Positions 36,409 to 46,209 are shown, counted from the stretch's first letter. The stretch is 64,000 nt of DNA from Christensenellaceae bacterium OttesenSCG-928-K19 (GCA_030266015.1 JAJDHD010000003.1:27222-91221), one strand, 5' to 3'. Made by a program: numbers and translations. The notes: generated by a model from the letters alone, not told the origin.

Positions 36409-36885
36409 TTATTTTTTCAACTGCTGCCCGGCGGGCATCAGGTAAACGACCGCTTTCATTTTGGCGACCTGCTCGCCCTCTTCGTTTGTGATGAAATATT
36501 CCAGCGCGATTTTGCCCTTGCCGCGCTCCAATATGGGCGCAATCAGCGTATCGCGTTCTTCCTCTGTCATGGAATATTCCAAAACAAGATCGGTTGTTGA
36601 CGGCTTCAGGTAGTCAATCTCTATCCGGCTGGCAATGGGGATGTATTTGTCCGTGCCGTATGCACTGTAAATAATAGCCGCTGTGCTCACCTCGCCCAGC
36701 ATAAAGATAGACCCCGCATAGGCAATCCCCACATGGTTAATATGAAGATCGGCAAGCGGCAGCTTCATGCGGACATACCGTTCGCCCACCTCATCCAAAA
36801 AAACACCGCTTTCGCGCACCCATCCAATTTTGTTGTGCGCGTATCTTTGTTTGATATCCTCAAGATCGATTTTGTATTCCGCCAT
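36409..36885 (-). CDS. Hotdog-fold protein, probable acyl-CoA thioesterase
   Basis: 158 residues. The central hotdog helix is in VGIAYAGSIFMLGEVSTAAI, followed by SRIEIDYLKPSTTDLVLEY as in PaaI/DUF4442-like thioesterases. It may release CoA from dead-end intermediates of the operon's pathway. The usual catalytic Asp/Asn is not obvious; the Glu in LGEVS is a candidate. Second gene of the operon. Confidence 0.75.
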   Translation of the reverse strand: MAEYKIDLEDIKQRYAHNKIGWVRESGVFLDEVGERYVRMKLPLADLHINHVGIAYAGSIFMLGEVSTAAIIYSAYGTDKYIPIASRIEIDYLKPSTTDLVLEYSMTEEERDTLIAPILERGKGKIALEYFITNEEGEQVAKMKAVVYLMPAGQQLKK

Positions 36886-36956
36886 GCCGCTCTTCCTCCT
36901 TACACTGTTTTCCTGTTAAAAAATACTTATTGCACTCTTTTCTGCCAGGGCTGGCG

Positions 36957-38174
36957 TTATTGCCCGCCTGCCCCTGTCATTTTTTTAATTTCCTCGTCCC
37001 CATATCCTAATTCCTTGAGTATTTCTGCGCTGTGCTCACCCAAATTTGGCGATCCTTTGGTCACCTTGCCCGGCGTTGCGGAAAGCTTGATGTGCGGCCC
37101 GCGCGCGCGTATTGTTTTCATCTCCATGCCGGATGGTGTTTCCATATCCACCACGGTATTGTAATCATCCTCCACCGCTTTTTCGATGGCCTCCGCGTTA
37201 TTCAACACCTTAGAGCAGGGTATGCCGCTTTCCATCAGCAGCCGTTCCGGCTCGGAAAGGTCGTCAAAGCCCTCCATCCACTCTTCCACCACAGCCACAA
37301 CGCGTTCAATATTCTGAAGGCGCGGGCCCGCCTCGGCAAAGTCCGGATCGTCAATCATCTCTTCGTGGCCAATCAATGTGCAAAGCGACGCCCACAGCTT
37401 GGGTGTTGGGCTAATGATGGCCAGAGAACCCTTGGAGCAGCTAAATACCCCGTAAGGGCCAATGGACTTATGATGATCGCCCGAGCGTGTGGAATTATAG
37501 CCCAGCATTGTGGTCTCAATATATGGGTTCATGCTGAACCCAACATTAAACAAGCCGATGTCAACATGCTGCCCCTCGCCCGTTTTCTCCCGGTTATACA
37601 GCGCCATTGCGATGCCGCCAAACGCATTGTGCGACGCGACATAATCGCACACTGAAAACCCATTGCGCTGCGGCGGGCCGTCCGGATAGCCGGAGGCGTC
37701 CATCATGCCCGTCATTGCCTGTGCCAGCAGGTCATAGCCGGGCGTTTTGCTCAGGTTCCCCTCGTGGCCAAACATAGAGATAGAGCAATAAACCAGCCGC
37801 GGGTTTATCTTAGATACACTGCCGTAGTCAAGCCCAAACTTTTTCATTACGCCTGGGCGAAAACTTTCAATCATCACGTCAGCCGTTTTGATAAGCTCTT
37901 TAAGCGCGGCGTTTGATTGTTCTTCGCCAAGCGGTATGCTCAAAGAGCGCTTGCCCCGGTTTAGCCACATATTCATGACCGAGCGCCCCTCCACCCAGGG
38001 GCGGAAAGCCCTTGCCTCGTCGCCCGTCCCCGGACGCTCTATTTTGATCACATCGGCGCCAAAATCAGAAAGCATTGCCGCGGCATTGGGGCCGGCAACA
38101 TTTGTTCCAAAATCAAGCACCCTGATTCCTTCGAAAGGTCTCTTCACAGATGGCACTTCCCTTCCATAATTCAT
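36957..38174 (-). CDS. Family III CoA transferase (CaiB/BaiF/Frc)
   Basis: 405 residues. N-terminal IRVLDFGTNVAGPNAAAMLS and DVIKIERPGTGDEAR, and GYDLLAQAMTGMM containing the aspartate that forms the acyl-enzyme anhydride. It moves CoA between carboxylic acids. As first gene of the acyl-CoA operon it offers a second activation route beside the AMP-forming ligase. Its transcript begins at a consensus promoter near 38240. Confidence 0.92.
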   Translation of the reverse strand: MNYGREVPSVKRPFEGIRVLDFGTNVAGPNAAAMLSDFGADVIKIERPGTGDEARAFRPWVEGRSVMNMWLNRGKRSLSIPLGEEQSNAALKELIKTADVMIESFRPGVMKKFGLDYGSVSKINPRLVYCSISMFGHEGNLSKTPGYDLLAQAMTGMMDASGYPDGPPQRNGFSVCDYVASHNAFGGIAMALYNREKTGEGQHVDIGLFNVGFSMNPYIETTMLGYNSTRSGDHHKSIGPYGVFSCSKGSLAIISPTPKLWASLCTLIGHEEMIDDPDFAEAGPRLQNIERVVAVVEEWMEGFDDLSEPERLLMESGIPCSKVLNNAEAIEKAVEDDYNTVVDMETPSGMEMKTIRARGPHIKLSATPGKVTKGSPNLGEHSAEILKELGYGDEEIKKMTGAGGQ

Positions 38175-38222
38175 TTATTCATTTTTTATTTATGTATGAG
38201 TATTACGAAAAAACTATAAAGC

Positions 38223-38233
38223 GTTCACCGAAC
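38223..38233. promoter_or_regulatory. Candidate operator, GTTC-ACC-GAAC
   Basis: Short inverted repeat a few bases after the predicted start of the acyl-CoA operon, a position suited to repression by the divergent TetR protein. Assignment by position only. Confidence 0.4.
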
Positions 38234-38246
38234 AAGTTGTAGTTAA

Positions 38247-38275
38247 ATTATAAATTGCGTTGTGTTGTTTGTCAA
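38247..38275 (-). promoter_or_regulatory. Consensus sigma-70 promoter of the acyl-CoA operon
   Basis: On the minus strand: TTGACA (38275-38270), 17-base spacer, TATAAT (38252-38247). All twelve bases match consensus, so a repressor is expected to hold it off. Confidence 0.88.
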
Positions 38276-38494
38276 CCGCAAAAAGCGTAAATTATTCGCT
38301 ACTGTCAGCTCTTTAGGCCGTTTGCTTCACACAGGCGTCAAGCCTCTGTTTTGCATTCCCCTGTTCATCACATTTTCTTTCGGTTGCGCTCCTAAAGGCT
38401 TCGTCCGGGCCGCGGGGTTGCTGCATTCCCTTCCTCTTTCACAACAGCATTAACCGTTCCCGTCCCCTGTTCGCTCAAAAAAACCTCCACCCGC

Positions 38495-38524
38495 TTGACG
38501 ACCAAGCCATTTGAATGATAAAGT
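38495..38524 (+). promoter_or_regulatory. Promoter of the TetR gene
   Basis: TTGACG, 18-base spacer, TAAAGT; start near 38531, close to the ribosome site AAAGGAG. Confidence 0.5.
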
Positions 38525-38548
38525 AAAACTATTAAAGGAGCCTTGCCT

Positions 38549-39160
38549 ATGCGAAATAAAGAAATGACAAAAAGGCAGATGCAGGCGATTGAGACCAAGC
38601 AGAAAATTCATGACGCAGCTTTTCACCTTATGAATATAAACGGCCTGCAAAACGTTTCCATACGCGATATTTGTGATGCCGCCGGGGTTTCCACCGGCAC
38701 ATTTTATCATTATTATGCGTCCAAGGATGAGGTGTTCACACTTTCCGCGGCAAAGCTGGATGAAATCGCTTACGCCGTGTTTAACAACAGGGACAAGTCC
38801 CTCCCGCTGGGCGATCAGTTCGTCTCCCTATTCTTAAGCCAGGCAAAGCACATTGCCAGCCGCGGTTCTGCCATTACCAATTATACACTGGTGGTGCACC
38901 TGAAAAACCCGGGGCTGGAAATTTTTACGCGCAAACGGCCATTTTACGGATTTTTATGCCAATTTATAGACGAAGCGCAAAAAGCAGGAACGCTAAGCCG
39001 AGACTTTCCGCCTGAATTCATTTGTGACATGGCCCAGGCATTGTTTCGCGGCCTTTGGGTGGATTGGTGCACCGAAAACGGCGCGTTTGACCTTGCCAGC
39101 CGCACAAAAAGCTATTTGAGCACATTCATACGCCAATTTCTGGTGGACAGCCCCGCCTAA
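38549..39160 (+). CDS. TetR-family transcriptional regulator
   Basis: 203 residues. The N-terminal helix-turn-helix VSIRDICDAAGVSTGTFYHYYASKDEVF is typical of TetR regulators (residues about 36-63). The C-terminal ligand domain has no assigned family. It is divergent to the acyl-CoA operon and probably represses it, with an acyl-CoA as a likely inducer (inference). The start follows AAAGGAG. Confidence 0.9.
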   Translation: MRNKEMTKRQMQAIETKQKIHDAAFHLMNINGLQNVSIRDICDAAGVSTGTFYHYYASKDEVFTLSAAKLDEIAYAVFNNRDKSLPLGDQFVSLFLSQAKHIASRGSAITNYTLVVHLKNPGLEIFTRKRPFYGFLCQFIDEAQKAGTLSRDFPPEFICDMAQALFRGLWVDWCTENGAFDLASRTKSYLSTFIRQFLVDSPA

Positions 39161-39301
39161 GCATACGAAAAAAACAAGCCCCTACGCCGCATGGGTAAGG
39201 AACACATACTTCCAAAACGGTTCTTCTCTATACACCTGTCATTATATAAAACGATTTGAGCTCCAAAGAACAAAACGGTTTTTTTATTTCTGCACAATCA
39301 C

Positions 39302-39991
39302 TCAGGTCATAAATCCTGATTGGGAAAGCTGCTGCATTTGCACATGGTTAATGGATATTTTGCCACGCACCAGGCCCACAAGCCCAAGCTCGCTTAAATA
39401 TTTGATGCTGCGGTTTACCGTGCGCTCGCTAATCCGGCAATTCTCGGCTATTTCCGCCCGCGTTTGCCTGATCACGGCAACTTCCTTTTGCTCCAGTTGG
39501 CTTTTTGCCGCTTCAATAATATATAGGCTAACCAGGCCAATCGCGTCGTTGCCCACATGCTGGCAAATAGCGCTGGCTGTGTCGTATAGCTTGTTTGCCA
39601 ATATGGTGGTGACGTTGAACATAAAGCCCGTATCTTCCTTAAGCCATGCAATAAAATCGTCCTTATAGATGCGGAACAGCTCACTGTCTTCATATACACG
39701 CGCCGAGAAAGCAACATCCTCCCTGCCGCACAAAATCTCCATCTCTCCTATGGTTTCACCGGTAGAGATAAATACCACCCTGCTTGTGGCGCCGTCAAGC
39801 GAAATATTATAGATGCCGATTTTTCCTTTGCACAACAGATACACACAATCTATGGGCGCGCCCTGCTCCAAAAGGAACTCTCCCGTCTTCAGCCGGACAA
39901 GCTCCACTTTGTCTGCCAAAAAAGCGGGGGGAGACTCGGTAAATTCCTTTAGCCGCACCAAAAGCGCGGTTTTTTGTTGTTTGCTGTCCAT
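39302..39991 (-). CDS. Crp/Fnr-family transcriptional regulator
   Basis: 229 residues. Cyclic-nucleotide-binding-like barrel at about 25-125 (GEFLLEQGAPIDCVYLLCKG, TGETIGEMEILCG) and a C-terminal winged helix (TRAEIAENCRISERTVNRSI). The four-cysteine pattern of the oxygen sensor FNR is not present, so the ligand is unknown. It is divergent to the nucleoside operon, which it may control. Confidence 0.88.
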   Translation of the reverse strand: MDSKQQKTALLVRLKEFTESPPAFLADKVELVRLKTGEFLLEQGAPIDCVYLLCKGKIGIYNISLDGATSRVVFISTGETIGEMEILCGREDVAFSARVYEDSELFRIYKDDFIAWLKEDTGFMFNVTTILANKLYDTASAICQHVGNDAIGLVSLYIIEAAKSQLEQKEVAVIRQTRAEIAENCRISERTVNRSIKYLSELGLVGLVRGKISINHVQMQQLSQSGFMT

Positions 39992-40172
39992 ACCGTTATT
40001 ATGTCAAATCCAAAAACAAAAAGCAAACAGTTTAGGACATATGGCATTGTTTTTCCACCGCGTTTGAGGGAAAATGAAACCAATATTTTAATAAAAACCA
40101 ATATCAAAACTAAAAAACGAACTCGTAATGGCAATACAGGTATCTCCCAATACCTATTATCGGAGGAAAAAC

Positions 40173-41234
40173 GTGTTACCTAGGCAAAGAGTACTATCTG
40201 CGCTTGCGCATGAAGAAACGGACAGGGTGCCGCTGGATTTTTGGGCAACGCCGGAGCTATGGAAAAAGCTGAAAGAATATTTTGGCACGCACAGCAAAAG
40301 CGATGTGCTGCAAAAGCTGCATGTAGACATCCGCGACTATAGGCCGCAATATATCGGCCCTCCCTGCAAAGTGCTTAGTGACGGCAGCTATTTTGAGCCG
40401 ATGGGTACGCACCGGCGCATTGTGCAAAACGAATACAACGCGTATGACGAATACGCCAGTTTCCCCCTCGCCTATGCGCAGGATGTGGCCGACCTCAGCA
40501 ACTACCGCTGGGCCGATCCAAACGATTACGATTACGAAGGCTTTGGCGCGCAGATAGGTCAGGCACACGACACCTACTGCACCAAAATGATGGTGGGCGG
40601 GCTGTTTGAGCTGGCATGGGCCTTGCGCGGCTACGAGCAGTTTATGATGGATATGGCGCTCTCGCCGGACGTCGCACACTATATTATGGGCAGGATCACA
40701 GATTTTTACTGCATCTATATAGACCGGGCCATGCAAAACGCCGGCGACAAAATCGATATCATTTTTAGCTACGATGACATTGCCAGCCAGCGCAGTATGC
40801 TGATGTCCACCGTCATGTGGGAGGAATTTATCAAACCCTACCATGTGCGCATGAACAAAACAATCCAAAAATACCAAAAGCCCGTGCTGTACCACACATG
40901 CGGCAACATTTACAAAACAGAAATACTGGACGGGCTGATCGACATGGGCGTGGATATTTTGAATCCCATCCAAATGTGCGGCGACATGACGCTGGAGCAG
41001 CTGAAGAGTGAGTATGGCAGCAGATTGAGCTTCCACGGCGGCATCGACATCCAGAAGGTGTTGCCCTTCTACACACCGGACGAGATGCGTGGCGAAGTAA
41101 AGCGCATTACGGATGTTATGGGCAAGGGCGGCGGGCTGATCCTTGCCAGTACACACTATATCCAGAACGACACTCCGGTAGAAAATGTGATTGCCATGTA
41201 TGAGCAGGGCAGCGGGCAAAAGATCTCACTTTAA
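40173..41234 (+). CDS. Uroporphyrinogen decarboxylase-family protein (MtaA/CmuA type)
   Basis: 353 residues, TIM barrel. Segments: QRVLSALAHEETDRVPLDFW, LYHTCGNIYKTEILDGLIDM and SFHGGIDIQKVLPF. The H-x-C in YHTCGN resembles the zinc site of the corrinoid/methyl-transferring branch rather than haem UroD. A GTG start at 40173 is preferred because CGGAGG lies 6 bases upstream. It is the first gene of the nucleoside operon, an unusual place for this family. Confidence 0.85.
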   Translation: MLPRQRVLSALAHEETDRVPLDFWATPELWKKLKEYFGTHSKSDVLQKLHVDIRDYRPQYIGPPCKVLSDGSYFEPMGTHRRIVQNEYNAYDEYASFPLAYAQDVADLSNYRWADPNDYDYEGFGAQIGQAHDTYCTKMMVGGLFELAWALRGYEQFMMDMALSPDVAHYIMGRITDFYCIYIDRAMQNAGDKIDIIFSYDDIASQRSMLMSTVMWEEFIKPYHVRMNKTIQKYQKPVLYHTCGNIYKTEILDGLIDMGVDILNPIQMCGDMTLEQLKSEYGSRLSFHGGIDIQKVLPFYTPDEMRGEVKRITDVMGKGGGLILASTHYIQNDTPVENVIAMYEQGSGQKISL

Positions 41235-41254
41235 GACATGAAGGGATACGCAAT

Positions 41255-42778
41255 ATGGACGCAACCTACGCGGTGGAAATGAAAAGCATCTCCAAATATT
41301 TCGGCGGGTTTTGTGCGCTGGACAATGTGGATCTTTGCGTACAAAAAGGCGAAATACACGCCATCTTGGGCGAGAACGGCGCAGGCAAGACCACCCTTAT
41401 GAATATTTTATACGGGTTTTATGAGGCAGACAGTGGCGAGGTGTGGACAAACGGGCAAAAGCGTGAAATCAAAACGCCAAAGGATGCTATTTCACTCGGC
41501 ATTGGCATGGTGCACCAGCACTTTATGCTGGTGGAGACATACACGGTACTGCAAAACATCATACTGGGAGACGAGCATATAAAAGGCCCGGGCGTCATCG
41601 ATTACAAAAAAGCAAAGGCGGAAATTAAAAAACTGGCGGAAGATTATCATTTTAACATCGACCTCGACGCAAAAATACAAGACATCACCGTGGGTATGCA
41701 GCAACGCGTGGAGATTATCAAGGCGCTTTACCGCGGCGCGGATATACTGATACTGGACGAGCCTACCTCTGTCCTGACGCCGCAGGAAATAGAAGAGCTG
41801 ATCGACATCATGCACAACATGGTGCAAAATGTCAAAACCATCATTATTATTACGCACAAGCTGGCAGAGATCATGAAATCGGCAGATACCTGCACCGTCA
41901 TCCGCCGGGGAAAGAATATCGATAAAGTCGCCGTGGCAAATACCTGCGAAAAAGATCTTGCCGAGCTGATGGTGGGGCGCGCGGTGGAGTTTACCGTGGA
42001 AAAACAGGAATGCAGACGTGGCAGCGCGCTGCTGCAGATAGATGGGCTGGTGGTGGAGGACGACCGCAAAATCAAAAAGGTGGACGGGCTTTCGCTGGAG
42101 CTCTTTGAGGGTGAGATTCTGGGCATTGCGGGTGTGGATGGCAACGGGCAAAAAGAGCTTTTTGAGGCTGTTACCTCCCTGCGCAAAGCAAAATCAGGCA
42201 GCATCCGCATAGACGGGCAGGATATTCAAAATACATCGCCACGAAAAACATTTGAAGCCGGGATATCCGTTATTCCGGAGGACAGGCAGAAAAGCGGATT
42301 GGTGCTGGACTTTACCATAGCGGAAAACATGGTGCTGGAGAAGGTGCAAAACGCGCCATTTTCCAAGCACGGCATACTCGACTGGAAGGTAATACGGCAA
42401 AACGCGGATAAGCTGACAAAGGAATATGACGTGCGGCCGGATGGTAGCGCGGGTATGCGAGCGGGGGCGCTCTCTGGCGGCAACCAGCAAAAAGCCATCA
42501 TTGCGCGCGAGATATCAAACGACGGCAGGGTATTGGTCGCCGTGCAACCCACGCGCGGGCTAGATGTAGGCGCGATTGAATTCGTACACAACGCCATTCT
42601 CTCTGAGCGCGACAAGGGAAAAGGCGTGCTGCTGATCTCGCTGGAGCTTGACGAGGTATTGAAGCTGTCCGACCGGGTTGCCGTGATCTATAACGGCAGG
42701 ATCGTGAACATAATAGACGCAAAGGACGCCGATGAAAAACGTATCGGCCTGCTGATGGCCGGGGGGGAAGGCGCATGA
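41255..42778 (+). CDS. Nucleoside ABC transporter, two-domain ATPase (NupB-like)
   Basis: 507 residues with two ABC domains. Domain 1: Walker A GENGAGKTT, Q-loop HQHFML, Walker B DILILDEPTS, degenerate signature TVGMQQR. Domain 2: AGVDGNGQKE in place of Walker A, intact signature LSGGNQQ, and Walker B changed to VLVAVQPTRGLD. So one composite site is probably catalytic, as in the BmpA-type and sugar importers. Stop overlaps the permease start (ATGA). Confidence 0.93.
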   Translation: MDATYAVEMKSISKYFGGFCALDNVDLCVQKGEIHAILGENGAGKTTLMNILYGFYEADSGEVWTNGQKREIKTPKDAISLGIGMVHQHFMLVETYTVLQNIILGDEHIKGPGVIDYKKAKAEIKKLAEDYHFNIDLDAKIQDITVGMQQRVEIIKALYRGADILILDEPTSVLTPQEIEELIDIMHNMVQNVKTIIIITHKLAEIMKSADTCTVIRRGKNIDKVAVANTCEKDLAELMVGRAVEFTVEKQECRRGSALLQIDGLVVEDDRKIKKVDGLSLELFEGEILGIAGVDGNGQKELFEAVTSLRKAKSGSIRIDGQDIQNTSPRKTFEAGISVIPEDRQKSGLVLDFTIAENMVLEKVQNAPFSKHGILDWKVIRQNADKLTKEYDVRPDGSAGMRAGALSGGNQQKAIIAREISNDGRVLVAVQPTRGLDVGAIEFVHNAILSERDKGKGVLLISLELDEVLKLSDRVAVIYNGRIVNIIDAKDADEKRIGLLMAGGEGA

Positions 42779-43917
42779 CAAAAACAACTGTACGCGACTG
42801 GCTGAAAAAACCCATTGTGGGTATTTTGCTCGCCATTGCCATTGGTTTTGCGGTGGGAGCCATTGTGCTGCTCATTGCGGGGTACAACCCCGGCGAGGCA
42901 TACGGCGCTCTCTTTAGGGGCGTGTTCTCCAAGCCCAAGTATTTTGCGCAGGTCACTATCAAGAGCACACCTATTATACTAACGGGTATCTCCTTTGTGG
43001 TGGCTTTTAAATCCGGCCTGTTCAACATCGGCAGCGAGGGACAATATATCACGGGCGCGCTCGTTGCAGCCATTGTGGGAAGCCAGATAAACCTGCCCCC
43101 GGTCATCCATTTTATTGTGGTGATACTGGCAGCCATGGTGGCGGCGGGGCTGGTGGGCGCACTGGTGGGCTTTTTAAAGTCGCGCTTCCATGTGCACGAG
43201 GTTATCTCCTGTGTGATGATCAACTGGATCATGCTATACCTGAGTAACTACATGATCACACTGCCCTGGTTTAAAAAAGCGGGCACAGAAGCGTCTGTAG
43301 AGGCACTGGAATCCTCTTGGTCGGTAGTGGCAAACAACTGGAAAACATCGGAGGAAGGGTTGCAGCAGCTTGCGGGCAGCGACTCTCCCTGGGCAGAAGC
43401 CTTGCTGAAAACCGACCTCAACTACGGTATCCTGATCGCGGTTATCGTGGCCATCGGCATCTATCTGCTATATAAAAACACGGTGAAGGGCTATGAGCTG
43501 CGCGCTGTGGGTATCAACCCGCACGCTGCCAAGCTGGCGGGCATCAGCGTGGACAAGAGCATTGTGACCTCTATGGCGATATCGGCAGCCATCGCCGGGC
43601 TCGCCGGGGCGCTCACCATCACCGGTGTGATGCCGCACCGTGTCACACAACTTTCCATGCACGAGGGATATGGCTTTGCGGGCATTTCCGTCGCGCTTAT
43701 CGGCGGAGGGTCACCCATCGGCAGTATCTTTTCCGGCATCTTCTACTCCATGCTGACCTACGGCAGTGCATCCATCCAATCGGAGACAGGCGCGGCAGGC
43801 GAGATTATGGATATTGTCATCGGTGTGATCATTTACCTCATTGCAATCTCATCGCTCATTATTATGCTGCTGAACAGAAAATCGGCAAAAGCGGGAAAGG
43901 CGGCAAAAAATGGATAA
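42775..43917 (+). CDS. Nucleoside ABC transporter permease (NupC-like)
   Basis: 380 residues, about ten membrane helices. Family segments: TGISFVVAFKSGLFNIGSEG near residue 70, the coupling loop GYELRAVGINPHAAKLAGI and EGYGFAGISVALIGGGSPIG. It pairs with the next gene as a heterodimeric channel. It overlaps both flanking genes. Confidence 0.93.
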   Translation: MTKTTVRDWLKKPIVGILLAIAIGFAVGAIVLLIAGYNPGEAYGALFRGVFSKPKYFAQVTIKSTPIILTGISFVVAFKSGLFNIGSEGQYITGALVAAIVGSQINLPPVIHFIVVILAAMVAAGLVGALVGFLKSRFHVHEVISCVMINWIMLYLSNYMITLPWFKKAGTEASVEALESSWSVVANNWKTSEEGLQQLAGSDSPWAEALLKTDLNYGILIAVIVAIGIYLLYKNTVKGYELRAVGINPHAAKLAGISVDKSIVTSMAISAAIAGLAGALTITGVMPHRVTQLSMHEGYGFAGISVALIGGGSPIGSIFSGIFYSMLTYGSASIQSETGAAGEIMDIVIGVIIYLIAISSLIIMLLNRKSAKAGKAAKNG

Positions 43918-44812
43918 CATAGGCATCGTTTTCAGCATCACATTAATGTACGCCACACCCCTGATATTCGCGGCGCTGGGCGGCATTATATCCGAGCGGT
44001 CGGGCGTCACAAACATTGGCATCGAGGGCATGATGACCATCGGTGCGTTTGCGGGCGCAGCCGTGGGCTATTTCACGGCAAACCCATGGATTGGCTTTGC
44101 GTGCGCGGCTGCCGCGGGCGGCGCGTTATCGGCGCTTCATGCCATTGCGTGCGTTAAGTTCCACGCAAACCAGATCATCTCCGGCGTAGCTTTAAACCTG
44201 ATCGGCCTTGGGGTGTCGCTGTTTTTATCACGCCTGCTTTTTGATGGCGTTACACAGACCTTGCCCGTGCCAAACAAGCTGCCCAAGCTGGTGGAAAACG
44301 GCCCCGGTGGGCTAAACCTTGATTCCACCGTGCTGGTGGTATTAATCTTTATCATTGGCGTGTGGTTCTTTTTATACAAATCACGCGGCGGCCTGCGGCT
44401 TATCGCGGTGGGCGAGCACCCGGCGGCGGCGGATACGCTGGGCGTCAATGTGTTCCGTGTGCGGTTTTTAGCGGTCATCGTATCCGGCCTGTTTGCCGGC
44501 ATGGGCGGCGCGGCCCGCACGCTCGCGGTGGTATCCAGCTTTTCGCCCATCGTGATCTCCGGTCACGGCTACATTGCGCTTGCCGCGGTAATCTTTGGTA
44601 GGTGGAACCCCGTCGGCGCATCGCTTGCCTGCTTGCTGTTCGGCTTTGCGCAATCGCTGGTGGTGGTGCTGGGCGGCGGAGACATTGCCATCCCTTCACA
44701 AATACTTGCCATGCTGCCGTATATACTGACCATTGTGGTGCTGGTGCTGCTGCGCGGCAAAACAAACGCGCCCAAGGCAAGCGGCATCCCCTACATCAAA
44801 GGACAACGATAA
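43910..44812 (+). CDS. Nucleoside ABC transporter permease (NupD-like)
   Basis: 300 residues, eight to nine membrane helices. Segments: IFAALGGIISERSGVTNIGI, coupling loop LRLIAVGEHPAAADTLGV and SGHGYIALAAVIFGRWNP. Second permease of the importer, overlapping the first by 8 bases. Confidence 0.93.
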   Translation: MDNIGIVFSITLMYATPLIFAALGGIISERSGVTNIGIEGMMTIGAFAGAAVGYFTANPWIGFACAAAAGGALSALHAIACVKFHANQIISGVALNLIGLGVSLFLSRLLFDGVTQTLPVPNKLPKLVENGPGGLNLDSTVLVVLIFIIGVWFFLYKSRGGLRLIAVGEHPAAADTLGVNVFRVRFLAVIVSGLFAGMGGAARTLAVVSSFSPIVISGHGYIALAAVIFGRWNPVGASLACLLFGFAQSLVVVLGGGDIAIPSQILAMLPYILTIVVLVLLRGKTNAPKASGIPYIKGQR

Positions 44813-44834
44813 CCGGAATGGAAGAACAAAAATT

Positions 44835-46151
44835 ATGAGAATGTATGAACTACTGGATAAAAAACGGTTGGCGCGGAAATTAAGCGCGGATGACATTGCA
44901 TATGCCGTGCAGGCATATACCAAAGACGAAATACCCGATTACCAAATGTCGGCTCTCCTTATGTCCATCGCCATTAACGGCATGGACAATGAAGAAACCG
45001 CCGCAATGACTAAGGCCATGGTGGAATCCGGCGAGATCGCCGACCTCTCCGCCATCCGTGGCGTGAAGGTGGACAAGCACAGCTCGGGCGGCGTGGGCGA
45101 CAAAACAAGCCCTGTCGTGGGCGCTATCGTCGCGGCATGTGGCGTGCCCGTGGCAAAAATGTCCGGAAGAAGCCTGGGCTTCTCGGGCGGCACGGTGGAT
45201 AAGCTGGAGTCTATCCCCGGCTATACCATCGACCTGCCCAAGGAAAAGTTTTTTGAAATTGTCAATACCGTGGGAGTGAGCATTATTGGCCAAACAGGCA
45301 ACCTTGCCCCAGCGGATAAAAAAATATACGGCTTGCGGGACGTGACGGCGACGGTGGAAAGCACCCCGCTGATTGCCTCCAGCATCATGAGCAAAAAAAT
45401 AGCGGGCGGCGCGGACGCGATATTGCTGGATGTGAAGGTGGGCAGCGGCGCGTTTATGAAAGATGTGGAAAAAGCGGTGCAGCTTGCAAAGGTAATGGTT
45501 TCCATAGGCGGCAGCTTCCACAAAGAGACCATTGCGCTGATTACCCAGATGGATAGCCCGCTTGGCAAAAACATCGGCACATCCCTGGAAGTAATCGAAA
45601 TGATCGCCGTGCTGCAAAACGAAGAGCAAGGCGAGCTAAAGGAGCTTTGCCTGGCGCTGGCTGCAAACATGCTGTACCTCGCAGGCAAGGAGCGTGACAT
45701 GGAAACATGCGCGGCGTTGTGTGAACAAGCGCTCTCCAGCGGCAAGGCCTTTGAAAAATTCCGGGAGATGGTGGGCGCGCAGGGCGGTGACATTTCTGTT
45801 ATCGATGACCCGTCACTTTTTGCGCAGGCAAAATATATTGTGCCCGTGGCGGCAAAACAGTCCGGCTATATACAGTCCTTCCGCACAGAGCGCTGTGGCA
45901 TGGCGTCTATGGTGCTTGGCGCAGGCAGGGAAACCAAACAATCGCTTATTGACTACACAGCGGGTATCACCCTTATTGCAAAGCGCGGGGACACCGTGCA
46001 GCAAGGCCAGCCGCTTGCTTATCTTCACACCTCAGACGAAAACAAAATAAAACGAGCGGAAGAACTCTTTTTGAATGCTGTAACCATTGGACAAGAAAAA
46101 CCGCAGCCGCAGCCGTTGATCTATCAAAGGATCACCAGCGCGGATCTATGA
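44835..46151 (+). CDS. Pyrimidine-nucleoside phosphorylase
   Basis: 438 residues, glycosyltransferase family 3. Splits thymidine/uridine-type nucleosides with phosphate to base and (deoxy)ribose 1-phosphate. Signature SGRSLGFSGGTVDKLESIPG, phosphate loop VDKHSSGGVGDKTS and KIAGGADAILLDVKVG. The ATG 44835 is chosen; ATG 44841 is possible. It processes what the adjacent importer brings in. Upp in the window can salvage the released uracil. Confidence 0.94.
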   Translation: MRMYELLDKKRLARKLSADDIAYAVQAYTKDEIPDYQMSALLMSIAINGMDNEETAAMTKAMVESGEIADLSAIRGVKVDKHSSGGVGDKTSPVVGAIVAACGVPVAKMSGRSLGFSGGTVDKLESIPGYTIDLPKEKFFEIVNTVGVSIIGQTGNLAPADKKIYGLRDVTATVESTPLIASSIMSKKIAGGADAILLDVKVGSGAFMKDVEKAVQLAKVMVSIGGSFHKETIALITQMDSPLGKNIGTSLEVIEMIAVLQNEEQGELKELCLALAANMLYLAGKERDMETCAALCEQALSSGKAFEKFREMVGAQGGDISVIDDPSLFAQAKYIVPVAAKQSGYIQSFRTERCGMASMVLGAGRETKQSLIDYTAGITLIAKRGDTVQQGQPLAYLHTSDENKIKRAEELFLNAVTIGQEKPQPQPLIYQRITSADL

Positions 46152-46209
46152 ATTCAGTTTGCCAGAAAGTAAAAATATACTCAAAGCAAAGAAACCAAGG
46201 AGGAGAATC

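Larger units (their letters stand above)
38175..38548. other. Divergent control region, acyl-CoA operon / TetR gene
   Basis: No gene. It contains a consensus promoter for the operon, an inverted repeat just after its start, and a promoter for the TetR gene. The roughly 200 bases between the promoters show no other feature. Confidence 0.6.
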
